From Gemmatimonadaceae bacterium (GTDB lineage Bacteria; Gemmatimonadota; Gemmatimonadetes; Gemmatimonadales; Gemmatimonadaceae), in assembly GCA_016742275.1 (NCBI GenBank), contig JACVCD010000003.1:241130-305129 (forward strand): DNA of 64,000 bases, written 5' to 3'. This document shows positions 36,203 to 45,222 of the stretch, piece by piece (the first letter of the stretch is position 1; each line of letters begins with the position of its first letter). Under the pieces are notes generated by a model, which ran no database searches, was not told where the DNA came from, and saw only the letters and a list, made by a program, of their open reading frames with translations. The position numbers were made by a program, and so were the translations under genes.

Positions 36203-38905
36203 ATGACTCAGCCTGATATTCCCGTAGACGCCCGCTCCGCCCCTCGTTCCGACTCTCCGTCCTTGGAGCTCACACCGGAAGACTGGCAGCAACTCAAGAC
36301 GGCCTGGGAACATGTCAGCGCCTGGACCGGTGCAGAGCAGGAACATGCCGTGCGGCAGCTCACACTCGCCCCGCACGTGCTTCGCACCCTGCAGGACATG
36401 TTGGCGGCAGAGTCCTCGCTGGCTCAGCGTTTCGAGCCTACGGCGGCGCGGACTGCGACCAGCCGATTGGCAAAGTCATCTGAGCTTGACCGCGAAGTGC
36501 CGACCCTGGTTGGACGCCAACTGGGTCCCTATCGCGTCATCCGACTGATAGAGCGCGGTGGTATGGGCGCGGTGTACGAGGCGCGGCGTGCCGATGAACA
36601 ATTCGAGCAGCGCGTCGCCATCAAGACGTTGTGGAGAGGAGCTGACAGCGATGTGCTGCAACAGCGCTTTCGCACGGAACGTCGCATTCTCGCCGCACTG
36701 CATCATCCCAACATTGCACAGCTCATCGACGGCGGGAGTACCAGCGAGGGTACTCCGTGGCTGGCCATGGAGTTTGTGGAAGGCGAGCCGATCGATGCCT
36801 GGTGCGATCGACATGGTGTCGGAGTAGCCGCTCGTCTCGATCTGGTGCGTCAGGCGTGTCGTGCGGTACAGCACGCGCACCAGTCGCTGGTCATTCATCG
36901 CGATCTCAAGCCGTCCAATCTGCTGGTATCTGCAGATGGGCGACTTTCGTTGCTCGATTTCGGTGTTGCCAAACTCACCGAGGATGGAGCGCGTGAGGGA
37001 ACGCTCACGGGTGCCGGGCTCGCGCCGTTCACCGTGTCATATGCGGCGCCGGAGCAGTTGTCGGGCGGACATATCTCGACCGCAGTCGACGTGTGGGCGC
37101 TCGGCGCATTACTCACCACACTGCTGGCTGGCGAAGCACCACGTGCCCTTGCGACATCGGCGTCACCCGACCCGATGCGGCGCCTGCAGGACGCACAACG
37201 CGCGCGCGTGCGTTTGCCCAGTGAAGTGGTCGCCGAAGCAGACAATACATACGGTTCCGGAGAAGGGGATCGACGGGCTGCAGCGCGCGCGCTGCCGAAC
37301 GCGCGTCGTCTGATTGCCACGCTGCGTGGTGAACTGGACGCCATTGTCGGCAAGGCCATGCATGACGAGCCGGCACGTCGCTATGCCAGTGCCGAGGCAC
37401 TGAGTGACGACATCCTGCGCTATTTGAAGCGGGAGCGTGTACTCGCACGTCCAGATTCTACGGCATATCGCGTACGCACGTTCGTGAGACGCCGAAGCGC
37501 GCTCACGGCATCGGTTGCCGGTGCATTTCTTCTCGTCGGCAGCGCCGGAGTTTTTTCGTGGCGACAGGCTGCATCGGCAAAGGCTGAAGCTGCGCGCGCT
37601 GATCGGGCTACGGCATTCCTGTCTGGTATCGTCACTGGAACCAACGCCACGTCGTACGACCCTATCGTGCGACTCTCCACATCAGGAACGTTGGCCGAAC
37701 TGCTCGATAGTGCACTCGTTCGTGTGCCGCGCGAGTTCGCCGATGATCCACGCATTCGGGCGCGTCTCTATACGGCCATTGGGGCGAATGTGGTGTCGCA
37801 GTCACGGTTTGCCCTGGGTCGCGTTGTGCTTGACTCGGCGCAGCTACTGGCGGCTGAGGGATTCGGCATGGAGAGCGCCGAATATGCGCGCGCGAGTCTC
37901 GAAGGGGCGGCACTGCGTCTCGAGCTGGAAGGACCGTACGCTGCCGATCGTGAAATCGCGGCCGCACGGCGCGCTGTAAGCGCTCTCCCTGCCGATCATG
38001 AACTGCATGCGCGTATCGATCTCGTGGCGGCCTCTCGTGCCATGTCACTCGGGCACGTAAAGGAGGCAGATTCTCTCGCTGTCAATGTGGCGCGGCGCGA
38101 GCACGCGCAGCAAAAGGGGCGAACGATCTTGTCGCTACGCGCCGAGACGATTCGCATGCTGGCATCGAGCTGGATTAGTCGTGATCCGCGTGACTATCTC
38201 CGCCGCGCGCGCGCAGTACGACTGCTTGGTGACTCGCTCGGGCTCACGCGCACCAATGAACAGCTCACGGCCATTGGTGCGGAGTTCGAAGCCCTCTCGG
38301 TACTCGGTCGCACGGAGCAAGCGGCAATCGTGCAGCAACAGTTCTTCGAAGCCATCACCCATCTGGCCAAGGACGCACCGTGGGTCGGTGCAGCCGTGGC
38401 ACGCAATCGTGCATTTCTGGCGTCGGCAGTCGGCGATACCGTGACCAGGCGAGAACAGGTCGCTCTTGCAGTACAGCTGGCCGGACGGGCAGCCTTGCTT
38501 CGTGTCTCGGAACGTTTGCTTATCAGCAACGCCTTTGTTGACGATGCGCTGGCCCGTGGTGCGCTGAAGGATGCACAGCGCGTCGCACAACAGACCGTGA
38601 CGGAACTGGATGGATCACGCTCGCCCATGGTGATGAGCTACGCGCATCTCTACGCAGGACGTGCGGCACTCGCGATGGGTGACGGGGCCACGGCCGTTCG
38701 GGAACTCCGTGCCGGTGTCGAAGAGGTGAGTCCCGCACCAGACCTTGCCAGCATGATGCCGCGCCTGCGTCGTGTGCTGGCCGATGCGTACGCATTGGTT
38801 GGCGACCAGGCGCGAGCGGACAGCGTACGTCACCTCGATCCGCCGCGTGCTGCCATGCCACCGTGCACGCCAGGCGGCGAATGGCGCGGTTGCCCAGACA
38901 AGTAG
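36203..38905 (+). CDS. Membrane Ser/Thr protein kinase with TPR-like extracellular part
   Basis: 900 residues. A ~110-residue N-terminal extension precedes the kinase domain (about 111-420). That domain has the glycine loop IERGGMGAVYEARRADEQFE, the ATP-binding Lys141 (VAIKTLWRG), the catalytic loop HRDLKPSNLL (His232-Asp234), DFGVAKLTEDG, and the APE motif in YAAPEQLSGG. One membrane helix lies at about residues 434-456 (ALTASVAGAFLLVGSAGVFS). The rest is helical, TPR-like and presumably periplasmic (e.g. RVSERLLISNAFVDDALARG). It follows the ECF sigma gene at 66 nt and probably acts with it. The minus-strand neighbour is separated by a bidirectional terminator. Confidence 0.92.
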   Translation: MTQPDIPVDARSAPRSDSPSLELTPEDWQQLKTAWEHVSAWTGAEQEHAVRQLTLAPHVLRTLQDMLAAESSLAQRFEPTAARTATSRLAKSSELDREVPTLVGRQLGPYRVIRLIERGGMGAVYEARRADEQFEQRVAIKTLWRGADSDVLQQRFRTERRILAALHHPNIAQLIDGGSTSEGTPWLAMEFVEGEPIDAWCDRHGVGVAARLDLVRQACRAVQHAHQSLVIHRDLKPSNLLVSADGRLSLLDFGVAKLTEDGAREGTLTGAGLAPFTVSYAAPEQLSGGHISTAVDVWALGALLTTLLAGEAPRALATSASPDPMRRLQDAQRARVRLPSEVVAEADNTYGSGEGDRRAAARALPNARRLIATLRGELDAIVGKAMHDEPARRYASAEALSDDILRYLKRERVLARPDSTAYRVRTFVRRRSALTASVAGAFLLVGSAGVFSWRQAASAKAEAARADRATAFLSGIVTGTNATSYDPIVRLSTSGTLAELLDSALVRVPREFADDPRIRARLYTAIGANVVSQSRFALGRVVLDSAQLLAAEGFGMESAEYARASLEGAALRLELEGPYAADREIAAARRAVSALPADHELHARIDLVAASRAMSLGHVKEADSLAVNVARREHAQQKGRTILSLRAETIRMLASSWISRDPRDYLRRARAVRLLGDSLGLTRTNEQLTAIGAEFEALSVLGRTEQAAIVQQQFFEAITHLAKDAPWVGAAVARNRAFLASAVGDTVTRREQVALAVQLAGRAALLRVSERLLISNAFVDDALARGALKDAQRVAQQTVTELDGSRSPMVMSYAHLYAGRAALAMGDGATAVRELRAGVEEVSPAPDLASMMPRLRRVLADAYALVGDQARADSVRHLDPPRAAMPPCTPGGEWRGCPDK

Positions 38906-38917
38906 CGCACAAAGCAA

Positions 38918-38960
38918 ACGGGGCCGGCGTCTGCCTATGCAGAACACCGGCCCCGTAAAA
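38918..38960. terminator. Bidirectional intrinsic terminator
   Basis: The arms ACGGGGCCGG (38918-38927) and CCGGCCCCGT (38947-38956) are perfect complements with a 19-nt loop, with AAAGCAA before and AAAA after. It separates the kinase gene from the convergent peptidase-barrel gene. Confidence 0.85.
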
Positions 38961-38974
38961 CTTCTGTCAGCTAA

Positions 38975-41900
38975 TCAGTACGACGCGCCGAAGAACCAGG
39001 TACCGAAGCCCTTCGCGCCCGGACGGCTGGCGGGAATGGCCCAGTCCCAGCGAATGATGGCGATGTTGAAGAGATTCATGCGGAGACCCCAGCCATAGCT
39101 GGTGAGCAGCGCACGCTGACGATCCACGTTGTAGTTGGCCGGACGCGAGGCCGTCACCGTCTGATCCTTGCTCCACGCCACACCGGCGTCGTAGAAGAAG
39201 AGACCATCGATCGGCGGCAAGCCACCAAGCAGATTCGTGCGCGCGCCATAGCGTCGGATGATTGGGAATCGAAGTTCGGCGTTGGCAAACGCCACACGCG
39301 ATCCGATCAATTCCGCAGTGCTGCATGACGTCCCGTCGTCACTCGGCAGACCGGAGCAGCCCACCGTGCCAAGATCTTCACGGTTGTAGCCACGCACAAA
39401 GTCCGGACGACCGATCCACTTCGGGAATCGCAGCTCGTCGCGGCCCACTGACATGCTGGTCGTGAAGCGCGTAGCGAACGTGACGTAGTTGAAGAGAATC
39501 GGGATGTAGGAACGGATGTCGGCCAGGTACTCCGTGTACTGCCACGTTCCCACACTCGGTTCAACTTCGAGACGAGCACGGCGACCAGTGATCGGTCCCG
39601 TAAACCCGAACAACGTGTTGTCCGTTACCCACGCCACATACGGCGATATCGTGTTGGCCGACGCAATATTGCGCGTGTCGCCACGTTCAAAGCCTGACGC
39701 CAAGCCAAGGTTGTAGTCGACCAGACGATTGAGCGTGAACACCTGTTGATCGACATTCTGGAAGCGCGCACCCACTTCGAATCGCGTGAAGCGATTGAGT
39801 GGATAGAGGCCCGCCGCAAACATCTGACGGACAACGAGACGTGTGAACTCCTGCGTCTGGACGAACTGTCCGTTGCCCTGCGGCTGTTCATAGAAGCCCG
39901 ACACGAGATACAACGGCTGCTGAATCACACCCGTCGTGTACTGCAGACGACGGCCGAGGCTCGTGTAACCCACGAAAACCTGAGCATCGCTCAGCGTACC
40001 GTTGATGGCACCAGACAAGGCGAGACGACGGTCGCCGAGCAGATCGCTGAGCACAACAGTGGTACCGCCGAACGTGCCTTGTCCGAATCCACCCTGCTGA
40101 TATCCGATGCTCGGCTGCGCGATGTATTCCGGCGTCAGCTTGGCGCGATAGCGCGTATCGCGGAAGCGAGTCGTGTCCGGCAGGTTGAAGTCGAAGCTGT
40201 CGAGCATCGCCTGCACGCTCACCGTTTCCGCCAGTCGCGCGGCCTGCGTAACTGGCAGTTCGCCCGACGTGCGCGCATTGGCGCCGGTAATCGGGCGATA
40301 GAACGACTGACGCGTGCTGCTGGTATCCGACACCACCGCGCGGGGCAGGTGGGCCGTGGGATCGACCGGGCGACGCACCGTGTCACCTGTAGCCACCGGC
40401 ACATTGCCCTGCGCGACGACTACGGTCTCACGGAACGGCGCCTTCTTGAGCGCACGCGGATTCCGGATCTTCCAGATCGCGTGGTCCGTCTTCTCGTAGT
40501 ACACGAATGCCAGCACGTCGGCATCGCGTGCCCAGGTGATAGCCGGCGACTGCTCAGCAACGGCCGTTACCGCACCCAGCACATTGGTGAGCTGGTAGTG
40601 CTGACGATCGCCGAGGTCAAACAGGAAGATGTTGGCGATGCCGGTGCGATCGGAGATGAACGCAAGCGATTTGCCGTCAGGTGCCCACTGCGGATTGCTG
40701 CTGCGACCACCCTGATTGGGGAGAATCGCGATCTTCTGCGTCTCGAAATCGTAGAGGGCGATCTTCCAGGCACCGATCTTGAGGATCTCTTCGTCGAAGT
40801 CGTCACCGCGCTCAGTCACGAAGGCAATGCTCTTGCCATCGGGTGACCAGGAGGGCGACAGATCGCCGTAGGTGTCCTTCATCAGCTGCGTCATGCCCGG
40901 CTGATCCATGGACACGACATAGAGATCGCTTGAGCCGTGACGCATGCCGCTGAATACGATGCGGCGACCATCGGGGCTGAAGCTCGGGCTCAGCACCTGA
41001 TCGAGCTGATAGTCGAAATCCTTGATGACTTTGCCGCGCTGTACATCGAGCACGTACAGCACGTCACGACCACCGCGCTGACCGGTAAAGGCCAGGTACT
41101 GACCATCCGGCGAGAACGACGGCTGCGAATAGATGAAGCGCAGCTGTTCGAAGTCCGGGTTGGTCGTGGTCTTCACCAGGCGCTTGATGCGCTTGCCGGT
41201 TTCGGCGTTCGCCAGATAGAGCTCCGGGAACACTTCACCGCGCAGGAAGCTGCCGTAGCCGATGTAGGCGATGTTCTTGCCGTCGTTCGACAGCGCCGGC
41301 GCCACAAACATGTTGGCGATGCTGCCCGTACGCGTCTGCGACAACAGCGGTTCGGCAAAGCTGCGCGGACGATCGAGTGTGGCCACCGTGGGCAGGAACT
41401 TGGCCTGCATGGCCGCCTTCCACTCCGCACTGACCTCGTCGAGCGACAAACCCACTTCGCGACGGAACGCACGGTCGATGCCGAGGCTTGGCACCGCATT
41501 CATGATTTCGCCGATGACTTCATCACCCCAGCGCGCGCCAACAAACTGCCAGAGCGAAAGACCGTAGCGATACGGGAAGTACTTGTCGGGACGCTCCGTC
41601 ATCTGCTGGATGGTGGGGAGCGAATTGTTCACGACCGCGTCACGCACCCACGCGTCAGTCCACGGATGCTTGGGGCCAATGGACAGATACTCAGCGAGAC
41701 CTTCCATGAACCACAGCGGCGGATTCACCATCGCCAGGTTCTGGAGGCCCGCGCCTGCGCGGCCGCGCGAGAAAATGTCGAAAGTGAACACGTGCACCAT
41801 TTCGTGAATGAGCACGTGTTCGAAGCTGGCCCAATCGCCACTGAAGAACTGCGCCATACGCTGACGCAGTGGGTCAGTCACACCACCCGTGCCTTCACCC

Positions 41901-42241
41901 AGATCGCCAAAGACATTGCTTTGCGCAAAGTCGCCGGACGAACCGAAAATCAGGATGGGCTTCTTTTCGCGGAACTGGTGGGCGGTGAGGCGCGAAAGCC
42001 GCGCATAGGCGCGCTCGGACATGCGCGCCGCATCAGGAGCGACGTCAGCAATCTCCGGATAGTAGTGAACCATGAAGTGCTCGGTCTCGATCACCCGCCA
42101 ATTGAGGCGATCGTATTGCACCTGGTTCTGTCCGAAGTAGCCCTGTGCCGAAAGCGGCGCCAGCGAAGCGGAGGCCGCGAGGGCGGCCATCGCGAAGCAC
42201 AGTGCCGTACCGATTCGTGACCACCGCTCTGCCAACCGCAT
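38975..42241 (-). CDS. Gluzincin peptidase - PD40 propeller - outer-membrane barrel fusion protein
   Basis: 1088 residues. A signal peptide (MRLAERWSRIGTALCFAMAA..LAPLSAQG) leads to a peptidase-MA-like domain with HEMVHVF (His146-Glu147-His150) and WFMEGLAEYLS, where Glu180 could be the third zinc ligand. About eight TolB/PD40-type blades follow (e.g. LSPSFSPDGRRIVFSGMRHG, GDLSPSWSPDGKSIAFVTER). The C-terminal ~400 residues are beta-strand rich and end like an outer-membrane barrel (FFYDAGVAWSKDQTVTASRP, final GFGTWFFGASY). The last residue is aromatic-rich (ASY), as in BamA-type barrels. A surface protease with its own membrane anchor is the likely picture. It is coupled to rsfS upstream (5-nt gap). 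Confidence 0.82.
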   Translation of the reverse strand: MRLAERWSRIGTALCFAMAALAASASLAPLSAQGYFGQNQVQYDRLNWRVIETEHFMVHYYPEIADVAPDAARMSERAYARLSRLTAHQFREKKPILIFGSSGDFAQSNVFGDLGEGTGGVTDPLRQRMAQFFSGDWASFEHVLIHEMVHVFTFDIFSRGRAGAGLQNLAMVNPPLWFMEGLAEYLSIGPKHPWTDAWVRDAVVNNSLPTIQQMTERPDKYFPYRYGLSLWQFVGARWGDEVIGEIMNAVPSLGIDRAFRREVGLSLDEVSAEWKAAMQAKFLPTVATLDRPRSFAEPLLSQTRTGSIANMFVAPALSNDGKNIAYIGYGSFLRGEVFPELYLANAETGKRIKRLVKTTTNPDFEQLRFIYSQPSFSPDGQYLAFTGQRGGRDVLYVLDVQRGKVIKDFDYQLDQVLSPSFSPDGRRIVFSGMRHGSSDLYVVSMDQPGMTQLMKDTYGDLSPSWSPDGKSIAFVTERGDDFDEEILKIGAWKIALYDFETQKIAILPNQGGRSSNPQWAPDGKSLAFISDRTGIANIFLFDLGDRQHYQLTNVLGAVTAVAEQSPAITWARDADVLAFVYYEKTDHAIWKIRNPRALKKAPFRETVVVAQGNVPVATGDTVRRPVDPTAHLPRAVVSDTSSTRQSFYRPITGANARTSGELPVTQAARLAETVSVQAMLDSFDFNLPDTTRFRDTRYRAKLTPEYIAQPSIGYQQGGFGQGTFGGTTVVLSDLLGDRRLALSGAINGTLSDAQVFVGYTSLGRRLQYTTGVIQQPLYLVSGFYEQPQGNGQFVQTQEFTRLVVRQMFAAGLYPLNRFTRFEVGARFQNVDQQVFTLNRLVDYNLGLASGFERGDTRNIASANTISPYVAWVTDNTLFGFTGPITGRRARLEVEPSVGTWQYTEYLADIRSYIPILFNYVTFATRFTTSMSVGRDELRFPKWIGRPDFVRGYNREDLGTVGCSGLPSDDGTSCSTAELIGSRVAFANAELRFPIIRRYGARTNLLGGLPPIDGLFFYDAGVAWSKDQTVTASRPANYNVDRQRALLTSYGWGLRMNLFNIAIIRWDWAIPASRPGAKGFGTWFFGASY

Positions 42242-42246
42242 TCGAA

Positions 42247-42636
42247 TTACGCTCCCTGCGTGACGGACGAAGTGCCGGCGTCGAGCTGAACCGGAGTAGC
42301 ATCACTCCACAAACGCTCGAGCTGGTAGTATTGCCGCAACGTCGGATGGAAGACATGGATCACGCAGTCGGCATAATCGAGCAATGCCCAGCGCCCCTGC
42401 GTGAGACCTTCGGTCATGGTGGTGGACACGCCACCCTGCTTCAACCCTACTTGGATATGCTCTGCCACAGCACGTACATGCGTATCCGATGTACCTGAGG
42501 CGATAACAAAGAAGTCCGTCATGTCCGTCACACCTCGCAGATCGAGGACCACGATATCGTTGGCCTTCAATTCACTCGCCAAAGCGGCGGCACGACGGGC
42601 GATGGATTCACCTGGACTATTGGGACGATCTGCCAT
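42247..42636 (-). CDS. rsfS: Ribosomal silencing factor RsfS
   Basis: 129 residues from the ATG at 42636, which gives the usual family length; the upstream part of the frame runs antisense across rplI. Diagnostic segments: IVVLDLRGVTDMTDFFVIAS, GTSDTHVRAVAEHIQVGL, and YADCVIHVFHPTLRQYYQLE. RsfS binds L14 of the 50S subunit and blocks subunit joining in starvation. It sits between rplI and a large surface protein, not in the usual nadD context. Confidence 0.95.
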   Translation of the reverse strand: MADRPNSPGESIARRAAALASELKANDIVVLDLRGVTDMTDFFVIASGTSDTHVRAVAEHIQVGLKQGGVSTTMTEGLTQGRWALLDYADCVIHVFHPTLRQYYQLERLWSDATPVQLDAGTSSVTQGA

Positions 42637-42739
42637 GTCTCGATCTATGAGGACGGATGAACGGGATCCCGAACGTCGGTACCCCGTCGTCTTCTTGAAG
42701 GTTGCGTGAAAGTCCGCAGTGCGGACAGGGTGCCGGACG

Positions 42740-42775
42740 AAAAAACGAGGGGAGCCCGCGCTCGGACTCCCCTCG
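42740..42775 (-). terminator. Strong intrinsic terminator after rplI
   Basis: On the minus strand the stem CGAGGGGAGTCC / GGGCTCCCCTCG (42775-42764 and 42757-42746) with a 6-nt loop is followed by TTTTTT (42745-42740). This is a classic rho-independent terminator closing the rpsF-rpsR-DUF2232-rplI transcript, so rsfS may need its own promoter. Confidence 0.92.
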
Positions 42776-42796
42776 TGACCCCGATGGTGATCGGGA

Positions 42797-43240
42797 TTAC
42801 TGCTTGATGATCCAGACCTTGATCTCGGGGTGCACATCGGCGTGGAGACGGATGCCCACGCGGTACACACCGAGCGACTTGATCGGCTCGTTGAGCTCGA
42901 TCTGACGCTTCTCGATCTTGAAGCCCTGCGCTTCGAGCTGATGCGCAATGTCGGCCGTCGTAACGGAGCCGAACAGCTTGCCTTCTTCGCCGACGCGGGC
43001 TGCGAACGTCACCGACACTTCGGCGAGCTTGTCCGCGATCTGCTTGGCTGCTGCCACCTTCTCGGCTTCGAGCGCCTCGAGACGGTTCTTCTCGGCCGCG
43101 ATGCGCTTGCGGTTGCCAGCCGTGGCTTCGTAGGCCAGGCCGCGGGGCAGGAGGAAGTTGCGGGCATAGCCCGGCGACACGGAGACGATGTCACCAGGAT
43201 GTCCGAGCTTGTCGACGGCGTTGCGGAGAATGACTTCCAT
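42797..43240 (-). CDS. rplI: 50S ribosomal protein L9
   Basis: 147 residues from the ATG at 43240 (MEVILRNAVDKLGHPGDIVS). The N-terminal domain continues VSPGYARNFLLPRGLAYEAT, the connecting helix AAEKNRLEALEAEKVAAAKQ, and the C-terminal domain GKLFGSVTTADIAHQLEAQG. L9 binds 23S rRNA and spans the 50S stalk region. The last residues are WIIKQ. It is the last gene of the r-protein cluster before the terminator. Confidence 0.98.
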   Translation of the reverse strand: MEVILRNAVDKLGHPGDIVSVSPGYARNFLLPRGLAYEATAGNRKRIAAEKNRLEALEAEKVAAAKQIADKLAEVSVTFAARVGEEGKLFGSVTTADIAHQLEAQGFKIEKRQIELNEPIKSLGVYRVGIRLHADVHPEIKVWIIKQ

Positions 43241-43318
43241 GGGAACTCCGGGTCGAACCGGTTGATGGCGAAACGGAAAACTACTGGCAGGGCAGGGAAT
43301 GCCCAATCGAATGCAAGG

Positions 43319-44467
43319 TCAGCGGGCTGACCGACGCGGAGGTGTCCCCGCCCGGAAATCCCGCCAGGTATCTCCCAATCCGAGCGTGAAGGTGACCGCC
43401 AGAACCGTCAGCAGCACCCACACCGGCCCAAGAATCGGGACCAGCAACACCAGACCCACAGGCACCCAGACAGCAAAGCGCTCGGGGATCCAGCACGACA
43501 GGACGCCGGCACCCCGAAGGGCATACATCGTCCCGAAAAAGCAGACCAGGTTGAGACCGACAATGCGGTACCCGGACAGTGTAGGTAGTAGCAGGATCGT
43601 GACTCCTACTACCAGGCCCCACACCAACTGATCGTTGAACCGCAATTCACGTAGCGCACCGAGCGGCGGACCAACGCGGGCTCGGGTCAGCCGATGATAG
43701 GCTGCCCATGCCAGCGAAAGCGCCAGCAACGACTCGATGGCCAACAACGCGGGAGCCAGTCGGACCAGCGGACCTGCTCGCGTACCACCCACCGCAGTCG
43801 ACGCAGCGACCGGCTCCCCAAGTGCCACCAGCATGGCCTCGAGACGCGCCGCGCGCTCCACTGCGGACGGAACCTGCCGGGAGAACTCCCGCCACGTTTC
43901 CGAAGACGACCGGGTGCGCCACTGAGACAGAGACGCTTCCAGTCGCTGCTGATATTCGAGCGTGAACATCTGCTCGGCCGCCGAGAAGGCGGTAGCACCA
44001 GCCGGTGAGCGAACGGCGAGTCCCAGAACGGTGACCACGCCAGCCAGACCAACCGCTGCCATCGCGCGCGAAAGAAACGGACGCGACGCAGTGGCCAGGC
44101 ACACCAAGCCAAATGCAGCACCAACGGCAACCGACCATCCGCGGAGAAAGGCTCCGTAGCCCGATAAGGGGAGCGGCACCTTCCACACAACGTACGACGC
44201 AGCGGCGGTCCATACGAGCGCCGTCGCCAGACGACCACCCGCCCACCAACCCACCACGGCACACGCGGCGATTCCCACCAACACCAGCAATGCGAACTGC
44301 TCCACGGGGAGCAACAGCCGCACCGCACCGGCAAACAACGCCAACGGGGCAGGCCATGCAGGCGACGCGGTAACGGCGACCATGAGGACTAGCCCCACGA
44401 CAAACCAGCGCCACCCTCGCTCGCGCGGAGCGGTCGCGACTGCTTCAGGCGCGACCGCTCCGGACAT
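43319..44467 (-). CDS. DUF2232/YybS-like integral membrane protein
   Basis: 382 residues with about nine membrane helices, e.g. WFVVGLVLMVAVTASPAW, FALLVLVGIAACAVVGWWAG and WVPVGLVLLVPILGPVWVLL. A soluble part with an LEYQQRLEASLSQWRTRSSS helix lies in the middle. The position between rpsR and rplI is where YybS (DUF2232) sits in Bacillus and related bacteria, so the name is based on both topology and context. Function is unknown; no transporter motif is recognised. It begins 2 nt after rpsR and ends 78 nt before rplI. Confidence 0.72.
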   Translation of the reverse strand: MSGAVAPEAVATAPRERGWRWFVVGLVLMVAVTASPAWPAPLALFAGAVRLLLPVEQFALLVLVGIAACAVVGWWAGGRLATALVWTAAASYVVWKVPLPLSGYGAFLRGWSVAVGAAFGLVCLATASRPFLSRAMAAVGLAGVVTVLGLAVRSPAGATAFSAAEQMFTLEYQQRLEASLSQWRTRSSSETWREFSRQVPSAVERAARLEAMLVALGEPVAASTAVGGTRAGPLVRLAPALLAIESLLALSLAWAAYHRLTRARVGPPLGALRELRFNDQLVWGLVVGVTILLLPTLSGYRIVGLNLVCFFGTMYALRGAGVLSCWIPERFAVWVPVGLVLLVPILGPVWVLLTVLAVTFTLGLGDTWRDFRAGTPPRRSAR

Positions 44468-44469
44468 CG

Positions 44470-44691
44470 TCAGCTCGTCTGACCCTTTACGTACGGGAGC
44501 AGAGCCAGGTAGCGGGCCTTCTTCACGGCCTTCGACAGCTGGCGCTGATGACGCGCGTCAACACCGCTCAGGCGGCTCGGCAGGATCTTGCCGTAGTCCG
44601 TGATGAAGCGGGCGAGGAGGCGATCATCCTTGTAGTCCACGTAGCGGATACCCGCTTCCGTGATCGGGCAGGGCTTCTTCTGGCGGCGCAT
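44470..44691 (-). CDS. rpsR: 30S ribosomal protein S18
   Basis: 73 residues: [20 protein letters not shown] then [20 protein letters not shown] and [20 protein letters not shown]. This is the full S18 fold that binds S6 and 16S rRNA. Only one cysteine (Cys8) is present, so the zinc-type four-cysteine form is not present. It starts 3 nt after rpsF. Confidence 0.98.
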   Translation of the reverse strand: MRRQKKPCPITEAGIRYVDYKDDRLLARFITDYGKILPSRLSGVDARHQRQLSKAVKKARYLALLPYVKGQTS

Positions 44692-44694
44692 GGG

Positions 44695-45087
44695 TTATTC
44701 CTCGTCGTCGTCGTCATCGTCGCTCGCGCGGCGGCGCGAGGCGAGCTCTTCGTCGCTCAGCTTGGGCGCGCCGAGCTCGTGCTCGTGCAGCGTCACCAGG
44801 TAGCGCACCACGCCTTCATCGAGCTTGAGCGCGCGCTCGAACTCGGGGAGCGTGGACGGCTTCGTCGTGAAATGGCTGATGATGTAGTAACCATTCTCGT
44901 GACGGCCGATCTTGTAGGCGAGCTGACGACGGCCCCAGTGCTCGATTTCCGCGGGTTCCGCGAGTTCGAGCAGTGCCTGCAGCTTCTCCAACTTTTCTGC
45001 AATGGTCGTGTCTTCGAGCGCGCTGTCGAAGATGTACACGGCCTCGTACCGCCGCGTCGGGTTGCGGCGGATCTTGAGCTTTGCCAC
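44695..45087 (-). CDS. rpsF: 30S ribosomal protein S6
   Basis: 130 residues from a GTG at 45087 with GGGAGG upstream. The fold markers are TRRYEAVYIFDSALEDTTIA, GRRQLAYKIGRHENGYYIIS and LKLDEGVVRYLVTLHEHELG. The C-terminus carries an acidic tail (ASDDDDDDEE), as in glutamylated S6 proteins of E. coli. S6 and S18 together bind an mRNA leader in many bacteria; the ~130 nt upstream contain a hairpin GGAATC-GGAC-GATTCC (45147-45166) and GC-rich stems that could be such a leader. It heads the rpsF-rpsR-DUF2232-rplI cluster. Confidence 0.97.
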   Translation of the reverse strand: MAKLKIRRNPTRRYEAVYIFDSALEDTTIAEKLEKLQALLELAEPAEIEHWGRRQLAYKIGRHENGYYIISHFTTKPSTLPEFERALKLDEGVVRYLVTLHEHELGAPKLSDEELASRRRASDDDDDDEE

Positions 45088-45188
45088 TCGGCAATCCTCC
45101 CTATGGTCATGAGTGCCACCCGCAGTGCCGAGCCGCGGGCGGAGGGTTTCGGAATCGTCCGATTCCGGATGAGCCTTTAAGGCTAACA

Positions 45189-45212
45189 GGGCCTGGCGAT
45201 TCCGCCAAGCCC
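45189..45212 (-). terminator. Hairpin after the DUF3108 gene
   Basis: On the minus strand GGGCTTGGCG-GAAT-CGCCAGGCCC forms a 10-bp stem with one G-T wobble, 11 nt beyond the stop of the DUF3108 gene. The following TGTTAGCCTT is a weak U-tract. It lies between that gene and rpsF. Confidence 0.65.
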
Positions 45213-45222
45213 GGGACCCAGC

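Noticed and set aside
39746..42220. Long plus-strand frames opposite the peptidase-barrel gene
   Set aside because: Shadow frames in GC-rich DNA; the minus-strand protein has signal peptide, HExxH and PD40 blades.
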